The notes under the pieces: generated by a model
Told to the model about the DNA's origin: nothing
The model's database searches: none
What the model saw: only the letters and a program-made list of their open reading frames with translations
From: Candidatus Nanopelagicales bacterium
Lineage (GTDB): Bacteria; Actinomycetota; Actinomycetes; S36-B12
DNA: 49,039 nucleotides
Assembly: GCA_017857175.1 (NCBI GenBank)
Contig: JAFMDS010000010.1
Location: 1 to 49,039, forward strand
Direction: 5' to 3'
Shown: one piece after another, positions 1-10,700 of the stretch
Numbering within the stretch: the stretch's first letter is position 1
Layout of the letters: each line of letters begins with the position of its first letter
Made by a program: the position numbers and the translations under genes

Positions 1-880
1 CGGTCAATGGGAATGCATCACCAAAAATTTCTTGTAACAGCAGTCGCTGACTAATTGACGTGTCCTGATATTCATCGAGCAGAGCGGCGGCAAACCGACT
101 CCGAATATCAGCGGCAACCCGTGGGTACTTTGTAACAATTTCTCGCGCTAAACGAACTTGATCGGAGAACTCAATGAGTTCGCGCTCGGCCTTGAGTTCA
201 CGCCATTGCTGAACCAATTGCGCCAACGCGATGCGGGTATGTGCCGCCGCAATCATTTTTCGAGTGGAGTCGTTGTGTTTGGAAAATGATGAGAAATAGT
301 CCAGCAATCCTCGGTCATGAGTGATCACGGTCTCGGGCTCAATGGCGAGTTCACTGAGCTCACCATCAAGGGATAGCAGGCTTTTGGTGATGGTCGATGG
401 TGCATTACTCACTGAACTCATGTCTATGTCTGTGCTGCACACCAAGCGGTAAGCCCACTGATGCCTGGCGCCCTCAGAGAGGACTCCCCCATCAAAGTCT
501 CGACCCAGGAGTGCACCGAACTCCCGAACGATGCCGGCAGCAAATGAGTTGTAGGTGGAAATGACAGGATCAGAACTTTCGGTCGGCATTCGGTCCGGCA
601 TGGTCTGCGCCAAACTATTGATGGCCCTACGCGCTGAATCCAGCAATTGGGAAGTTGCTTTAGTGGTGAAAGTCAATCCAAGAATTTGCTCGGGTCGGGC
701 ATAGCCACTGCCAACCAACCAAGCAATACGGGCCGACATTGACGTTGTTTTACCTGAACCAGCCCCGGCGATCATGACCGCCGGGTGCATGCCCGCCATA
801 ACCGCGGCCAATTGCTGTTCGGATAGGCCAAAGCCAAAAATGGTTTCAAGGTCACGGCCGGTCAGGTCAGTCATCATCAT
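1..880 (-). CDS. UvrD/PcrA-type ATP-dependent DNA helicase, N-terminal part, truncated by the window edge; probable AdnB-like subunit
   Basis: Reverse-strand translation begins MMMTDLTGRDLETIFGFGLSEQQLAAVMAGMHPAVMIAGAGSGKTTSMSARIAWLV (Walker A AGAGSGKT) and contains LLDEYQDTSISQRLLLQ (UvrD motif II). Start overlaps the stop of the upstream helicase-nuclease, as in adnA-adnB operons. Confidence 0.88.
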   Translation of the reverse strand, partial: MMMTDLTGRDLETIFGFGLSEQQLAAVMAGMHPAVMIAGAGSGKTTSMSARIAWLVGSGYARPEQILGLTFTTKATSQLLDSARRAINSLAQTMPDRMPTESSDPVISTYNSFAAGIVREFGALLGRDFDGGVLSEGARHQWAYRLVCSTDIDMSSVSNAPSTITKSLLSLDGELSELAIEPETVITHDRGLLDYFSSFSKHNDSTRKMIAAAHTRIALAQLVQQWRELKAERELIEFSDQVRLAREIVTKYPRVAADIRSRFAAALLDEYQDTSISQRLLLQEIFGDAFPLT

Positions 881-3800
881 CACCGACCACTCTGCGGTTG
901 AAAATGGACTGGGTTTTGGTGGGGCACACATCATGGAATGAACAGAAGTCACATTGCTTGCCCACGATGGGGATGAAGTTCTCGGTGCGAATTATTTCCG
1001 CGGCCTGCCCCAAACGTTCGCCGATCCACGTTCCCTCGAGATTGGAAGTTGCGACGTTTACGGTCTCTTCTAAGGACACCTCTGCGGCATCAAATTCACC
1101 GAAATTAATGGCCTCCTGCAATTGCACCTTGGGATCACCTGTAGCGGTGTCCACGCGCAGTTGCACGAGTGCGGCCCCTCCTGCCGGCAACTCAGGTTGC
1201 TGGTCCTGCAAGAGCACTTGATAAACACCCAATTGGCCAAACTCCGGGATCTCAGAATTTGCTGGGGGACTCTTAACGTTCTTGAGGTCAATGGCCCACA
1301 AACCGCCATCAGCATCGCGCTCAATGCGGTCCACGTAACCTGTCAAAGCTATCTGTTCTATTGATCCTGACGGCGTGTTGACCGAAACAAGTGAGTTGAG
1401 AGCACCCTCTGCTTGAATGAATGCTCTCTCGTTCTCATTGTGGTACTTCAAGAACCGCGCTGCTGCCGCCCGGGCCTGGATCAACTCACTGGCCGATTGC
1501 CATGGGGATTCGTACTCAACGCTATGCCAGGCCGAGTTGATCAATTCATTCATGGCCTCTGAATCGGCGGGCACCTGCCCCTTGGCAACATACTCGGCGA
1601 CGGCATGAACAATGCTGCCAAATGCAGCGCTGGCCGAACGTGAAGACTGCGCCTTGACTTCTTTGTCCAAGAACCATTTCAACGGACATGCAATCAGCGA
1701 GTCAAGGGAACTGCCGGACATGTGCAGCGGTTGATCAACCGGACGTATCGGTGTCGTTGACTCAGTGACGGGTGCGAGCCCCCACCAATTTTCGGGCCCA
1801 ACGTGAGAGCCCATCGAGGCGAGCACCGAACCGGCACTAACGCGCAAGCCTTGGGAACTTTGCGGATCAGCCAGTGTCGTGCGAAGCTCAGCGGCCAAAC
1901 CCGACCAAGTGGCACGACTACGCGGGAAGCCCGTAAATGTGACTTCAGGGATACTGGCACTTGCAAGGTCATGAATGAATCGACTGGGTTGATCGCCGCC
2001 TTCGGCGCCTTGATCAATACAGGTGAATACAACCTGATGAATGGCCCTGCTGGCTGCGACATAAAAAAGATTGCGTTCCTCACGCATCAGAGCAACGGCA
2101 TTAGCCCCTGCACCGACACCTTCAGGGGTTATTTCATCAGGATGCAGAACACTGCCACGTGCAACCAGGTTGGGCCAGATGCCTTCCTCCAAACCTGTGA
2201 TCCACACCCGCTCCCATTGCTGCCCTTTACTCTGATGAACGGTCATGACCTGAACGGCGTCTGCCCTTAAACCGCGCGCTGCGACGGGCTCGGCCGGAAT
2301 ACTTTGGGCGGCAAGTGAGTGGAGAAAACCGGACAACCCTGCATTAACTCGGGATGCATAGCGCTCCGCAGTGTCGAACAAAGCCATGATCGCATCGAGA
2401 TCATGATGGGCATGCGGGTTATGTGCCAAAGCGCTCGCGCGCAGCCGCTCGGGCCACCCGTGCGCATATTTAGGTCCACCCGTCCATGCCAGCCACAAAA
2501 GATCGGGAACACTCTCTCTCGCTGATACATGTTTACGAATCGCTGCAATGAGACCCTGCATCCGCGCAATTCTGGCTGCGATATCAGAATCCATGGAACT
2601 TCCGCGACCAGCTAACGACGCAGGGATATCCGCAGGTGCACCATCAACGATCAGTTGTCGAATCGCCTCACGACTGGACTGAGATCGATCGATAGATCGC
2701 AATGCGCGACCGAGCTGGCGCAGGTCACGGGCATCGAGACCGCACATGGGACCAACCAAGAGATCGTGCACCGCTTGTGATGTCGCCTTCGAAGGGTTGG
2801 TCGCGATCCACAAAATGTTGAGCAGCTCACTGACCGCGGGTTCGTCTTTGAGCGCGATGTCATCAGTAGCAACGACAACGGGCACCCCCTCACGCGACAG
2901 AGCGCGAGTAATTGCTGGGATATCAGAACTCGCCCGCCCGATCACAGCCATATTGCGCCAGCCGACCCCGTGCTCGATATGGGCCGAACGAATCTCCTGC
3001 GCGAGAAAAGCTGCACGCGCATTGCGGTTGCCATACCGTTGAATCACCGCAGTGTCAGGAGTGAGGTCGGCTGATTTGGTGACTGCAATAGTTGGCCCCT
3101 GCGGGTATACACATTGCGCAGCCATAGAAATGGTGGTTCCGTTGCGCCACGACTTGTGCAACTCAATTTGTGTAGTCGCGGAAAAATCATGTGCAAAACG
3201 ATCGAGTAGCGATGTTTGGGCGCCGCGGAAAGTAAAAACACTTTCATCTGGATTACCAGCCGCGACAAATTCGCTCACGCCAGCTCCATTGTTGCCTACA
3301 GCAACTAATTCCTGGAGAAGTGCATAGGACAGTGGTGGAACCTCTTGGAGTTCATCGATGAATATGTGTGTTAGCGACCTCAAGGCTGGGGAATCGGCAG
3401 CCAATGCTCGCGCTCGAATAACGAGTTCTTGGTAATCAATGGTGTTTTCCAAGTTCATGAGGTCAGACTCATGTGAGGCAACGAGTCCGGCGGCCACCCA
3501 CTCGGGACGCTCTTCGAACTCACCGATTCGCACAAGATCAGCACCGGACATGCCCAACTCTTTGAGCCTGGCAATAACGGCTCGCATTTCCCTGGCAAAT
3601 GTTGAGGTGCCAGATGCGGCAATTAGCGACTCGGGCCAGGCAACAGCGGCGTCCTCGCGAAGTCCGAGAATGATCTCTCGGATTCGGGCATCCTCCTCAG
3701 CGCCCGATAGCAGGACATAGGGGTCACTGGACCCAGGACCGTGGGGTTGCGAACTCGTGAGTAGCGAAAACGCCAGCGAGTGAAATGTTGCCACCAACGG

Positions 3801-4079
3801 CAGAGTGGCACCCTCGACCAGAGGTGCGAGTGCCTCCCTGAACTCACGCACGGCACGTTTGCCGAAAGTCAGGACCAGAATCGACTCGGGAGCGACTCCA
3901 GCGGTTATTCGAGCGGCAACGCACCTGACCAGCGTGCGGGTCTTGCCCGAACCTGCCGCCCCGAGGACAAGGAGGGGGCCGGCGGAGTGCCCGAGGACAG
4001 CCTCCTGCGCGGGATCGGCACCACATGCCCCAGCAAATGGCCCCGCTGAGCGCCCCGTGACCTCAAGTTCCCACCGCAT
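867..4079 (-). CDS. ATP-dependent helicase with C-terminal PD-(D/E)XK (RecB-family) nuclease and Fe-S cysteine cluster; AdnA-like
   Basis: ORF 867..4172; likely start at internal ATG 4079 (MRWELEVTGRSAGPF). Walker A LGAAGSGKTRT; motif IDELQEVPPLSYALLQ; VMTVHQSKGQQWERVWI; nuclease GYVDRIERDADGGLWAIDLKNVK...QLGVYQ; CDFCSFHDVC cysteine cluster. Confidence 0.9.
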   Translation of the reverse strand: MRWELEVTGRSAGPFAGACGADPAQEAVLGHSAGPLLVLGAAGSGKTRTLVRCVAARITAGVAPESILVLTFGKRAVREFREALAPLVEGATLPLVATFHSLAFSLLTSSQPHGPGSSDPYVLLSGAEEDARIREIILGLREDAAVAWPESLIAASGTSTFAREMRAVIARLKELGMSGADLVRIGEFEERPEWVAAGLVASHESDLMNLENTIDYQELVIRARALAADSPALRSLTHIFIDELQEVPPLSYALLQELVAVGNNGAGVSEFVAAGNPDESVFTFRGAQTSLLDRFAHDFSATTQIELHKSWRNGTTISMAAQCVYPQGPTIAVTKSADLTPDTAVIQRYGNRNARAAFLAQEIRSAHIEHGVGWRNMAVIGRASSDIPAITRALSREGVPVVVATDDIALKDEPAVSELLNILWIATNPSKATSQAVHDLLVGPMCGLDARDLRQLGRALRSIDRSQSSREAIRQLIVDGAPADIPASLAGRGSSMDSDIAARIARMQGLIAAIRKHVSARESVPDLLWLAWTGGPKYAHGWPERLRASALAHNPHAHHDLDAIMALFDTAERYASRVNAGLSGFLHSLAAQSIPAEPVAARGLRADAVQVMTVHQSKGQQWERVWITGLEEGIWPNLVARGSVLHPDEITPEGVGAGANAVALMREERNLFYVAASRAIHQVVFTCIDQGAEGGDQPSRFIHDLASASIPEVTFTGFPRSRATWSGLAAELRTTLADPQSSQGLRVSAGSVLASMGSHVGPENWWGLAPVTESTTPIRPVDQPLHMSGSSLDSLIACPLKWFLDKEVKAQSSRSASAAFGSIVHAVAEYVAKGQVPADSEAMNELINSAWHSVEYESPWQSASELIQARAAAARFLKYHNENERAFIQAEGALNSLVSVNTPSGSIEQIALTGYVDRIERDADGGLWAIDLKNVKSPPANSEIPEFGQLGVYQVLLQDQQPELPAGGAALVQLRVDTATGDPKVQLQEAINFGEFDAAEVSLEETVNVATSNLEGTWIGERLGQAAEIIRTENFIPIVGKQCDFCSFHDVCPTKTQSIFNRRVVGDDDD

Positions 4080-4117
4080 GGTGCATGAATACCACCTTTG
4101 TATGACACGATCATCCT

Positions 4118-6637
4118 GTGACTCCCGATCCGAACCAACAAATCCGGACTGAGTACACAATTGCCGGGCCAATGCCCTACCTGGCGGATGACACTGCCCC
4201 TGAGCCTGATGCCAGCACAGATCCCAACCCTGAACCCAACCCTGATCCCAACACAGGCGTCGATCAGATGACCAATGGTGTTGTGGTGATCGACGATGGA
4301 GTTGTTCGCAAGCGCATCAGGCGCCCACTCGACCTGGTCCGATTCGCGGTAGCGGTCGCCGTGGCCGCCGGAACCATCGCCTTGGGATGGTTCGCCACCA
4401 GCACGACGGCCGGCCTCGATAGCGACCTTGAGTCGGGTGTTTCCCTGATCCCATCGGTCGTGGTGCTTATGCTCAATATTGTCGGTGGTATCGGCACCCT
4501 GGGACTTCCCGTCGCGGGCGCCATCAACCTGATTATTCGAAAAAGAGTCCGGCAACTTTTTGACTCGCTCGTGGCCATGTTCCTCGCCGTTTCACTCCTT
4601 TTTCTAATTGCCTATGTAATTGGCAGTCTGAACAACACCCAGTTATTGGTTGCGCTCGCCGGTTCCACGAGTTCAACCAGTGGCGCGACCGCACCGATCT
4701 TGGGTGGCATCATCGCTTTCATCACGGTTGCTCGCCTCATGGGACGTAGACCGTGGAATGTCATATCTGCGGTGATTGTTGCCTCGTTGATCATTGTCAC
4801 CGTACTGAGCGCCGGGATCGCACTTGCAGGAATTGGATTGTCTTTGTCAGTCGGGTGGGCGGTCGGCCTGCTCACCCGGTACGCCCTGGGCACAAGCACC
4901 ACACGCCCCCGAGGCACCGAAGTTGCTGCTGCGCTCTCCCGAGGCGGCTTCCCACTTGTCGAACTTCGATTTTCCAACCTCACCGCACGTGGCCGGCGCT
5001 ACGAGGCAAGCACTCGCAGTGGCGATACTTTGCGTGTCACAGTTTTTGACCGAGACCTTGAAGGCGCCGGCTTGGTCAATGCAATCTGGACGAGTTTGCG
5101 TCTGCGCGATGAACCCGGCAAGGGTGCTTTCAACATGCGTCGCGCAGTTGATCATGCTGCATTAATTGCCTATGCCGCTGAAAATGCGGGTGCCCCTATC
5201 CCGCGCCTACTACTTACAACCGAGGTCGGCCCTGATTCATGTGCTTTGGTGTACCAACGAGTACCGGGCCAAACCCTGGAAAGGCTCGCTGCAACCGGCG
5301 ACATTTCCAATGACGACTTGGATTCGGCTTGGCGTGCATTGCGCACACTTCATGAGCATCAAATGAGCCATCGGGCACTCTCGGCGCGACACCTATTACG
5401 CGCAGACAGCGGCGGGGTCTGGTTGCTGGGCATGGAACAGGGCGCCATCGCGGTCAGCGACGTTGCACAGCGACTTGATCTCGCAGAACTCCTGTGTTCC
5501 CTCGCCATGCTTACCAGTGTGGAGCGCGCCGTTGAATCGGGACGAAAAGTTCTTGGCAGCCAAGGCCTGGCGCGTGCACTTCCTGCATTGCAACCAGTTG
5601 CACTTTCCGCGTCAACTCGAAAGGCACTGCGCAAACACAAAGGAATGATCATCTCGCTGCGCGATGCGATCGTTGAAATGCGCCCAGATGCCGATACCGA
5701 GCAGATTCAATTACAACGAATCAAGCCACGCACCCTGATCATGATTGTGGTCGGCACGATTGCCGGTTACGTTCTACTCTCCCAACTGACATCCGTTGAC
5801 CTTGCCACCTTGTTCAGCACGGCAAATTGGTGGTGGATGTTGGCAGCTTTGATTTTCAGCTTGATCACTTATGCCGGCGCCACGTGGTCACTGTCTGGCT
5901 TTGTACCCGAAAAGCTTTCATTCATGCGTACTCTGCTCGCACAGGTGGCTGGAGACTTCGCCACCCTCGTATCGCCACCAACATTAGGTGCGATCGCCAT
6001 CAACGTGCGCTTTCTGCAAAAGTCAGGGCTGCACCCCGCTCTAGCAGCAGCAAGCGTTGGCGTCGCTCAAGTTGCAGCTTTCATCACCCATATCGGGCTG
6101 CTCTTTGGATTTGGCATTGCCGCAGGAACGCAGGCCGACTTCACATTTGACCCGCCAATGTGGGCGGTCATAGGTGTGGCGGCCGTCGCCGTTGCGCTAC
6201 TCGCACTCCTTGCCGTACCCGCGGTGCGCAGGGAAATAATTAAGCGAATCGGACCACTGGTCAAGGAAGTAATTCCACGATTAGTGACCGTGGCTCAACG
6301 CCCCGGCAAACTAATCGAAGGAATCGGTGGCATCCTGCTGCTGAATCTGGCATATGTCGGCGTCCTTTTTGCCTGTGTCGAGGCATTTGGCGGAAGTCTG
6401 ACCATCGCCGTTGTTGCGGTCGTGTACCTAGCGGGTGCCACGATCGGTCAAGCCGCACCCACACCTGGCGGACTTGGTGCCGTCGAAGCTGCGCTGGCAG
6501 CAGGTCTCACCGCCGCCGGACTCGATGCTGGGCTAGCGGTCTCTGCCGTGCTGCTCTACCGCATGTTTACTTTCTGGATACCCACGATCCCCGGTTACTG
6601 GGCATTCAACTATCTCACAAAAAAGGGTGCGCTCTAG
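4118..6637 (+). CDS. Integral membrane protein: N-terminal TM region, kinase-fold (degenerate) domain, C-terminal lysylphosphatidylglycerol synthase/flippase-like TM domain (UPF0104-like)
   Basis: 839 aa ORF from GTG 4118; kinase-like stretch CALVYQRVPGQTLERLA...HEHQMSHRALSARHLLRADSGGVWLLGMEQG; C-terminal TM segments with PTPGGLGAVEAALAAGLTAAGL typical of the LPG synthase TM/flippase-like family. Confidence 0.85.
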   Translation: MTPDPNQQIRTEYTIAGPMPYLADDTAPEPDASTDPNPEPNPDPNTGVDQMTNGVVVIDDGVVRKRIRRPLDLVRFAVAVAVAAGTIALGWFATSTTAGLDSDLESGVSLIPSVVVLMLNIVGGIGTLGLPVAGAINLIIRKRVRQLFDSLVAMFLAVSLLFLIAYVIGSLNNTQLLVALAGSTSSTSGATAPILGGIIAFITVARLMGRRPWNVISAVIVASLIIVTVLSAGIALAGIGLSLSVGWAVGLLTRYALGTSTTRPRGTEVAAALSRGGFPLVELRFSNLTARGRRYEASTRSGDTLRVTVFDRDLEGAGLVNAIWTSLRLRDEPGKGAFNMRRAVDHAALIAYAAENAGAPIPRLLLTTEVGPDSCALVYQRVPGQTLERLAATGDISNDDLDSAWRALRTLHEHQMSHRALSARHLLRADSGGVWLLGMEQGAIAVSDVAQRLDLAELLCSLAMLTSVERAVESGRKVLGSQGLARALPALQPVALSASTRKALRKHKGMIISLRDAIVEMRPDADTEQIQLQRIKPRTLIMIVVGTIAGYVLLSQLTSVDLATLFSTANWWWMLAALIFSLITYAGATWSLSGFVPEKLSFMRTLLAQVAGDFATLVSPPTLGAIAINVRFLQKSGLHPALAAASVGVAQVAAFITHIGLLFGFGIAAGTQADFTFDPPMWAVIGVAAVAVALLALLAVPAVRREIIKRIGPLVKEVIPRLVTVAQRPGKLIEGIGGILLLNLAYVGVLFACVEAFGGSLTIAVVAVVYLAGATIGQAAPTPGGLGAVEAALAAGLTAAGLDAGLAVSAVLLYRMFTFWIPTIPGYWAFNYLTKKGAL

Positions 6638-7731
6638 TTTCCTGATGACCATTCGACGTAACCGCCAGGAAAATGCTTAATTCGCGTGAACCCCGAATTG
6701 GTAAGCATTCGAATTAATGCCCCTGATCGATCTCCTGACTTGCAATAGACGATCACATCACGCTCGAGGAATGATTCACGCACAGCGCTGTCATCCCACT
6801 CGGCAACTGGCACATGAATCGCCCCTGGAATCATGCCAACCGACACTTCATCGGAATCGCGAATATCAATCAGTGCAAAATCAATAAGTCCAGCATCACG
6901 CTCGGCCAATAATGCTTCAAGCTCACTTTGGCGCAAGGACAAATCACTCGCCGAGCACCACAAGGTGTAGTCGATTAGCTCGGTCACACTCGGTTGGTCG
7001 CCGCACACCGCGCACAGCGTGTTCCTCCTGATGGGGACCTTGCTCAAGGATGCACTCAGTGAGTCATAGATACCCATGACCCCCGCAAGCGGTTCACCTA
7101 CTCCCACAATGAGTTTCAGCGCCTCGACGGCTTGCATGGAGCCGATCACTCCACACATTGCGCCGAGCACGCCCGCGTCACTGCAACTGGGAACGCTGCC
7201 CGGCGTTGGGGGCTCAGGGAATACGCACCTGTAGCAGGGGCCGTGATCGAGTCCAAACACTGAGATTTGGCCATCAAATCTCAGTATGGAAGCCCAAACG
7301 CAAGGAATTCCCTCAAGGATGCAGGCATCGTTAATTAAATAGCGAGTTGCAAAGTTGTCGGTTGCGTCTATCACGATGTCATAACCCGCGATGATCGCGC
7401 GAGCATTGCTTGAGGTGAGAAGCTGATTGTGTGCCTCAACGTTGACCGTTGAGTTCAACTCCTGCACTCTTCGCGCAGCTTCGTGCGCTTTTGGCAACCC
7501 GAGAGCGGCCTCAGAGAATATGACCTGGCGCTGCAAATTTGTGAGGTCGACAACATCAAAATCTACAATTCCAATTTTTCCCACACCCGCTGCGGCCAAG
7601 TACATCAGTGCAGGTGAACCTAGGCCGCCAGAGCCAACAACAAGAACAGAAGCCGCTGATATTCGCTCTTGACCAATGCTTCCAATCTCAGGGATACGCC
7701 TATGCCTGCTGTACCGATCGCTGCGCATCAC
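6634..7731 (-). CDS. moeZ: ThiF/MoeB-type adenylyltransferase with C-terminal rhodanese domain (MoeZ-like)
   Basis: YSRHRRIPEIGSIGQERISAASVLVVGSGGLGSPALMYLAAAGVGKIGIVDFDVVDLTNLQRQ; C-terminal rhodanese active-site loop DVIVYCKSGDRSG. Confidence 0.9.
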   Translation of the reverse strand: MMRSDRYSRHRRIPEIGSIGQERISAASVLVVGSGGLGSPALMYLAAAGVGKIGIVDFDVVDLTNLQRQVIFSEAALGLPKAHEAARRVQELNSTVNVEAHNQLLTSSNARAIIAGYDIVIDATDNFATRYLINDACILEGIPCVWASILRFDGQISVFGLDHGPCYRCVFPEPPTPGSVPSCSDAGVLGAMCGVIGSMQAVEALKLIVGVGEPLAGVMGIYDSLSASLSKVPIRRNTLCAVCGDQPSVTELIDYTLWCSASDLSLRQSELEALLAERDAGLIDFALIDIRDSDEVSVGMIPGAIHVPVAEWDDSAVRESFLERDVIVYCKSGDRSGALIRMLTNSGFTRIKHFPGGYVEWSSGN

Positions 7732-7735
7732 TTCA

Positions 7736-7777
7736 CCACCGTCATTTCGCCACCATCAATTCGCCACCATCAATTCG
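7736..7777. repeat. Three tandem copies of a 14-bp unit (CCACCATCAATTCG) across the gdh stop codon
   Basis: ccaccgtcatttcg | ccaccatcaattcg | ccaccatcaattcg at 7736-7749, 7750-7763, 7764-7777; each copy carries TCA (TGA on minus). Confidence 0.9.
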
Positions 7778-10700
7778 CCTGCGCCACGAGGTTGCGCAGC
7801 ACTCGTAAGCCTACGGAGAGAGTGGCCAAATCCAATTCATCAACGCTGAAAATTTCATCGAGGGTGCTTCGAGTACGCGAGATGCCCTCAATGCGGGATA
7901 GTTCCCATTCATGTACTCGACTCGAGACACTTCCCTCACCTGTGGTGGTAATTACTTTGCTGGTTAATTCCGCGATGACCGCATAGAGATCCGTTCGCAT
8001 TGCCTGTCGTGCTAGCGCCGTCCACCGATCTCCGCGCTCTAATTGAGTGATACTGACGAGCAATTTGTCCACGTCGAAACGTTCCGACAGCGTGAAGTAC
8101 ATCTCAATGACATTGGGCATGCTCATGCTCGTTGCAGAGGAAATTTCTGCGATGTCCAGCAGACTAAACACGTCCAGTCCGCTGGCGGCAGAACGTGCCA
8201 AGTCTTCTGGCGCACCAGCGTCAATGAATCGTTGTGCCATTCGCAGGAAGCGTTCAGACTCCTGGCCTTTGAGAGCACTCGAAATAACTTGCGAGTATTC
8301 GTTCACAAGTGCGCCATATGCATCAATTTCATTAACGATGTCAATACCTGCGCCGCGATTCTGCAGGAACCAGCGCACAGCACGGTCCAAGAGTCTGCGC
8401 ACTTCAAGGTGAAGTGCGATCCGAGCGCTAACCGGCACGGTGGTCGGCAACGAGGTAATCCACTCCCAAGTCTTTCTGATGCCAAAAATCTCCAGCGATG
8501 CAAGGGCCGCCTTGACCACTTCAACGGTGTTCGCACCAGTTTCTTCTAATGCTCTAAATACAAATGAGATCCCACCGATGTTGATGAGGTCGTTGGCAAT
8601 AACTGTGTTCGCGATAGGGCCTCGCAATGGGTGGCTGAAAATTTGTGCATCAAACTCAGGTGAGAGCCTTTCAGGGAAATAGTTCACCACAATGTGTTCA
8701 CACCAAGGGTTGAGGCCAAGATCTGTTGCATTCAACTCTTGCAAGACTTGGATTTTCGCATATGCCAAAAGCACCGCTAGCTCAGGAGAAGTCAAACCAA
8801 CCCCCGCAGCTTTTCGAGTGGCAAACTCTTCGTCATCGGGCAAAAACTCGAGTGCGCGATTTAGCAACCCCAATCGTTCCAACTCTTTAATCATTCGCTG
8901 GTGCACGTTGAGCAAACGAATGGCTCCTGCTCGCGCATTGGAAAGGACAACATTTTGATCAAAATTGTCGCGTAATACATGGGAGGCAACGGAATCAGTC
9001 ATTTCATGGAGCAATGAGTTGCGCTGCTCAATGGACATTTCACCAGAAGCAATGAGGGGCGCGAAAAGGATTTTCACATTGACCTCATGGTCAGAGGTGT
9101 CGACACCTGCAGAATTATCAATAGCATCCGTGTTGATGCGCACTCCCCTGCGAGCAGCTTCAACTCTGCCAAGTTGGGTGAAACCAAGGTTTCCACCTTC
9201 ACCCACAACCTGGGCTCGCAAATCTGTCCCATTGATGCGAATAGCGTCATTATTTTTGTCACCCACGTCAACATTCGTTTCAGTGCTTGCCTTGACGTAG
9301 GTGCCGATCCCGCCATTCCACAATAACTGCGCGGGGGCCTTCAAGATTGCCGTTATGAGCTGGTCCGGAGTGCATGATTGCTGAGCATCTTCGATATCGA
9401 GAGCATCGCGAATTTCTTGGGTCAAGCTAATCGACTTGGCATTTCGGGCGAAAACTCCGCCTCCGGCCGAGATCAACTCTGGGTTGTAATCGATCCACGA
9501 CGACCCTTGCAATCCGAACAGTCGCGAGCGTTCCTCGAAACTTGTTATTGCGTCGGGATTGGGATCAATGAAAATATTTCTGTGATCAAAGGCAGCGAGC
9601 AAACGAATATGACGGCTCAGAAGCATGCCATTGCCAAACACATCACCACTCATGTCTCCGATGCCGATAACGGTGAAGTTTTCTGACTGTACGTCTATGT
9701 CCATTTCAAGGAAATGACGCTTTACCGACTCCCATGCTCCTTTGGCCGTGATCCCCATGCCTTTGTGGTCATATCCTGCAGATCCACCGGATGCGAAGGC
9801 GTCCCCCAGCCAGAAACCCTCATCAATCGCAATTGCATTAGCGATGTCAGAGAAAGTTGCCGTGCCTTTATCGGCCGCCACCACCAAGTAGGTGTCATCA
9901 GAGTCATGACGAACTACCCGCGCGGGTGGAACAACGACTCCATCAACCAAATTATCGGTGACTGACAACAGCGCCCTGATGAAGTCTTGGTAGGCAGCAA
10001 TACCTGTATGGAGCCACGCGTCACGATCAACAGCAGGGTCAGGTAGTTTTTTGGCGAAGAAGCCGCCTTTCGCGCCCACGGGAACGATGACCGCGTTCTT
10101 TACTTCTTGTGCTTTTACCAACCCAAGGATTTCAGTGCGGAAGTCTTCCCGCCGATCGCTCCAGCGAAGCCCTCCACGGGCCACAGCACCAAAACGCAGG
10201 TGCACACCTTCGACATGTGGTGAGTACACCCAAACTTCATGGGCGGGGCGCGGCAACGGAGTCTCGGCAATCAACACAGGTTCAAGTTTGAACGCAATTG
10301 TTGTTCCGTTTTGATAGAAATTCGTTCTGGTCGTAGCTGAAATCATTTCCCAGAACAAACGCAGAATTCGATCATGATCCAGGGACGGCACCCGCGTCAA
10401 ACAATCTTCAAATTGCTCACTGGCACTCACGCACTCCGCATCCCTGTCACCACGGAAATCAGGATCAAAACGCACGCGGAAATATTCAATGAGCAGTCGA
10501 GCCACCACACTATTCCCCAGAAGGACTGATTCGATGTAGCCCTGCCCAAAGGTCGAACCAATCTGTCGCATGTACCGTGCGTATGCCCTGATAATCGTGC
10601 AATCTCGCCAGGTCAAACCAGCGGTGATAATTAACGAGTTGAAAAAGTCCGTTTCCATGTCCTCATGCCACGATGCGCGAAATGCATCTTGAAAACGCTC

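Noticed and set aside
3905-4555. 216 aa minus ORF spanning the adnA-like start and the flippase-like gene start
   Set aside because: Overlaps two better-supported genes and is low complexity (HDG-rich); spurious.
8043-8549. ORFs on the + strand inside gdh (for example 168 aa at 8043..8549)
   Set aside because: Antisense to a strongly conserved NAD-GDH reading frame; composition and lack of recognisable motifs indicate spurious open frames.
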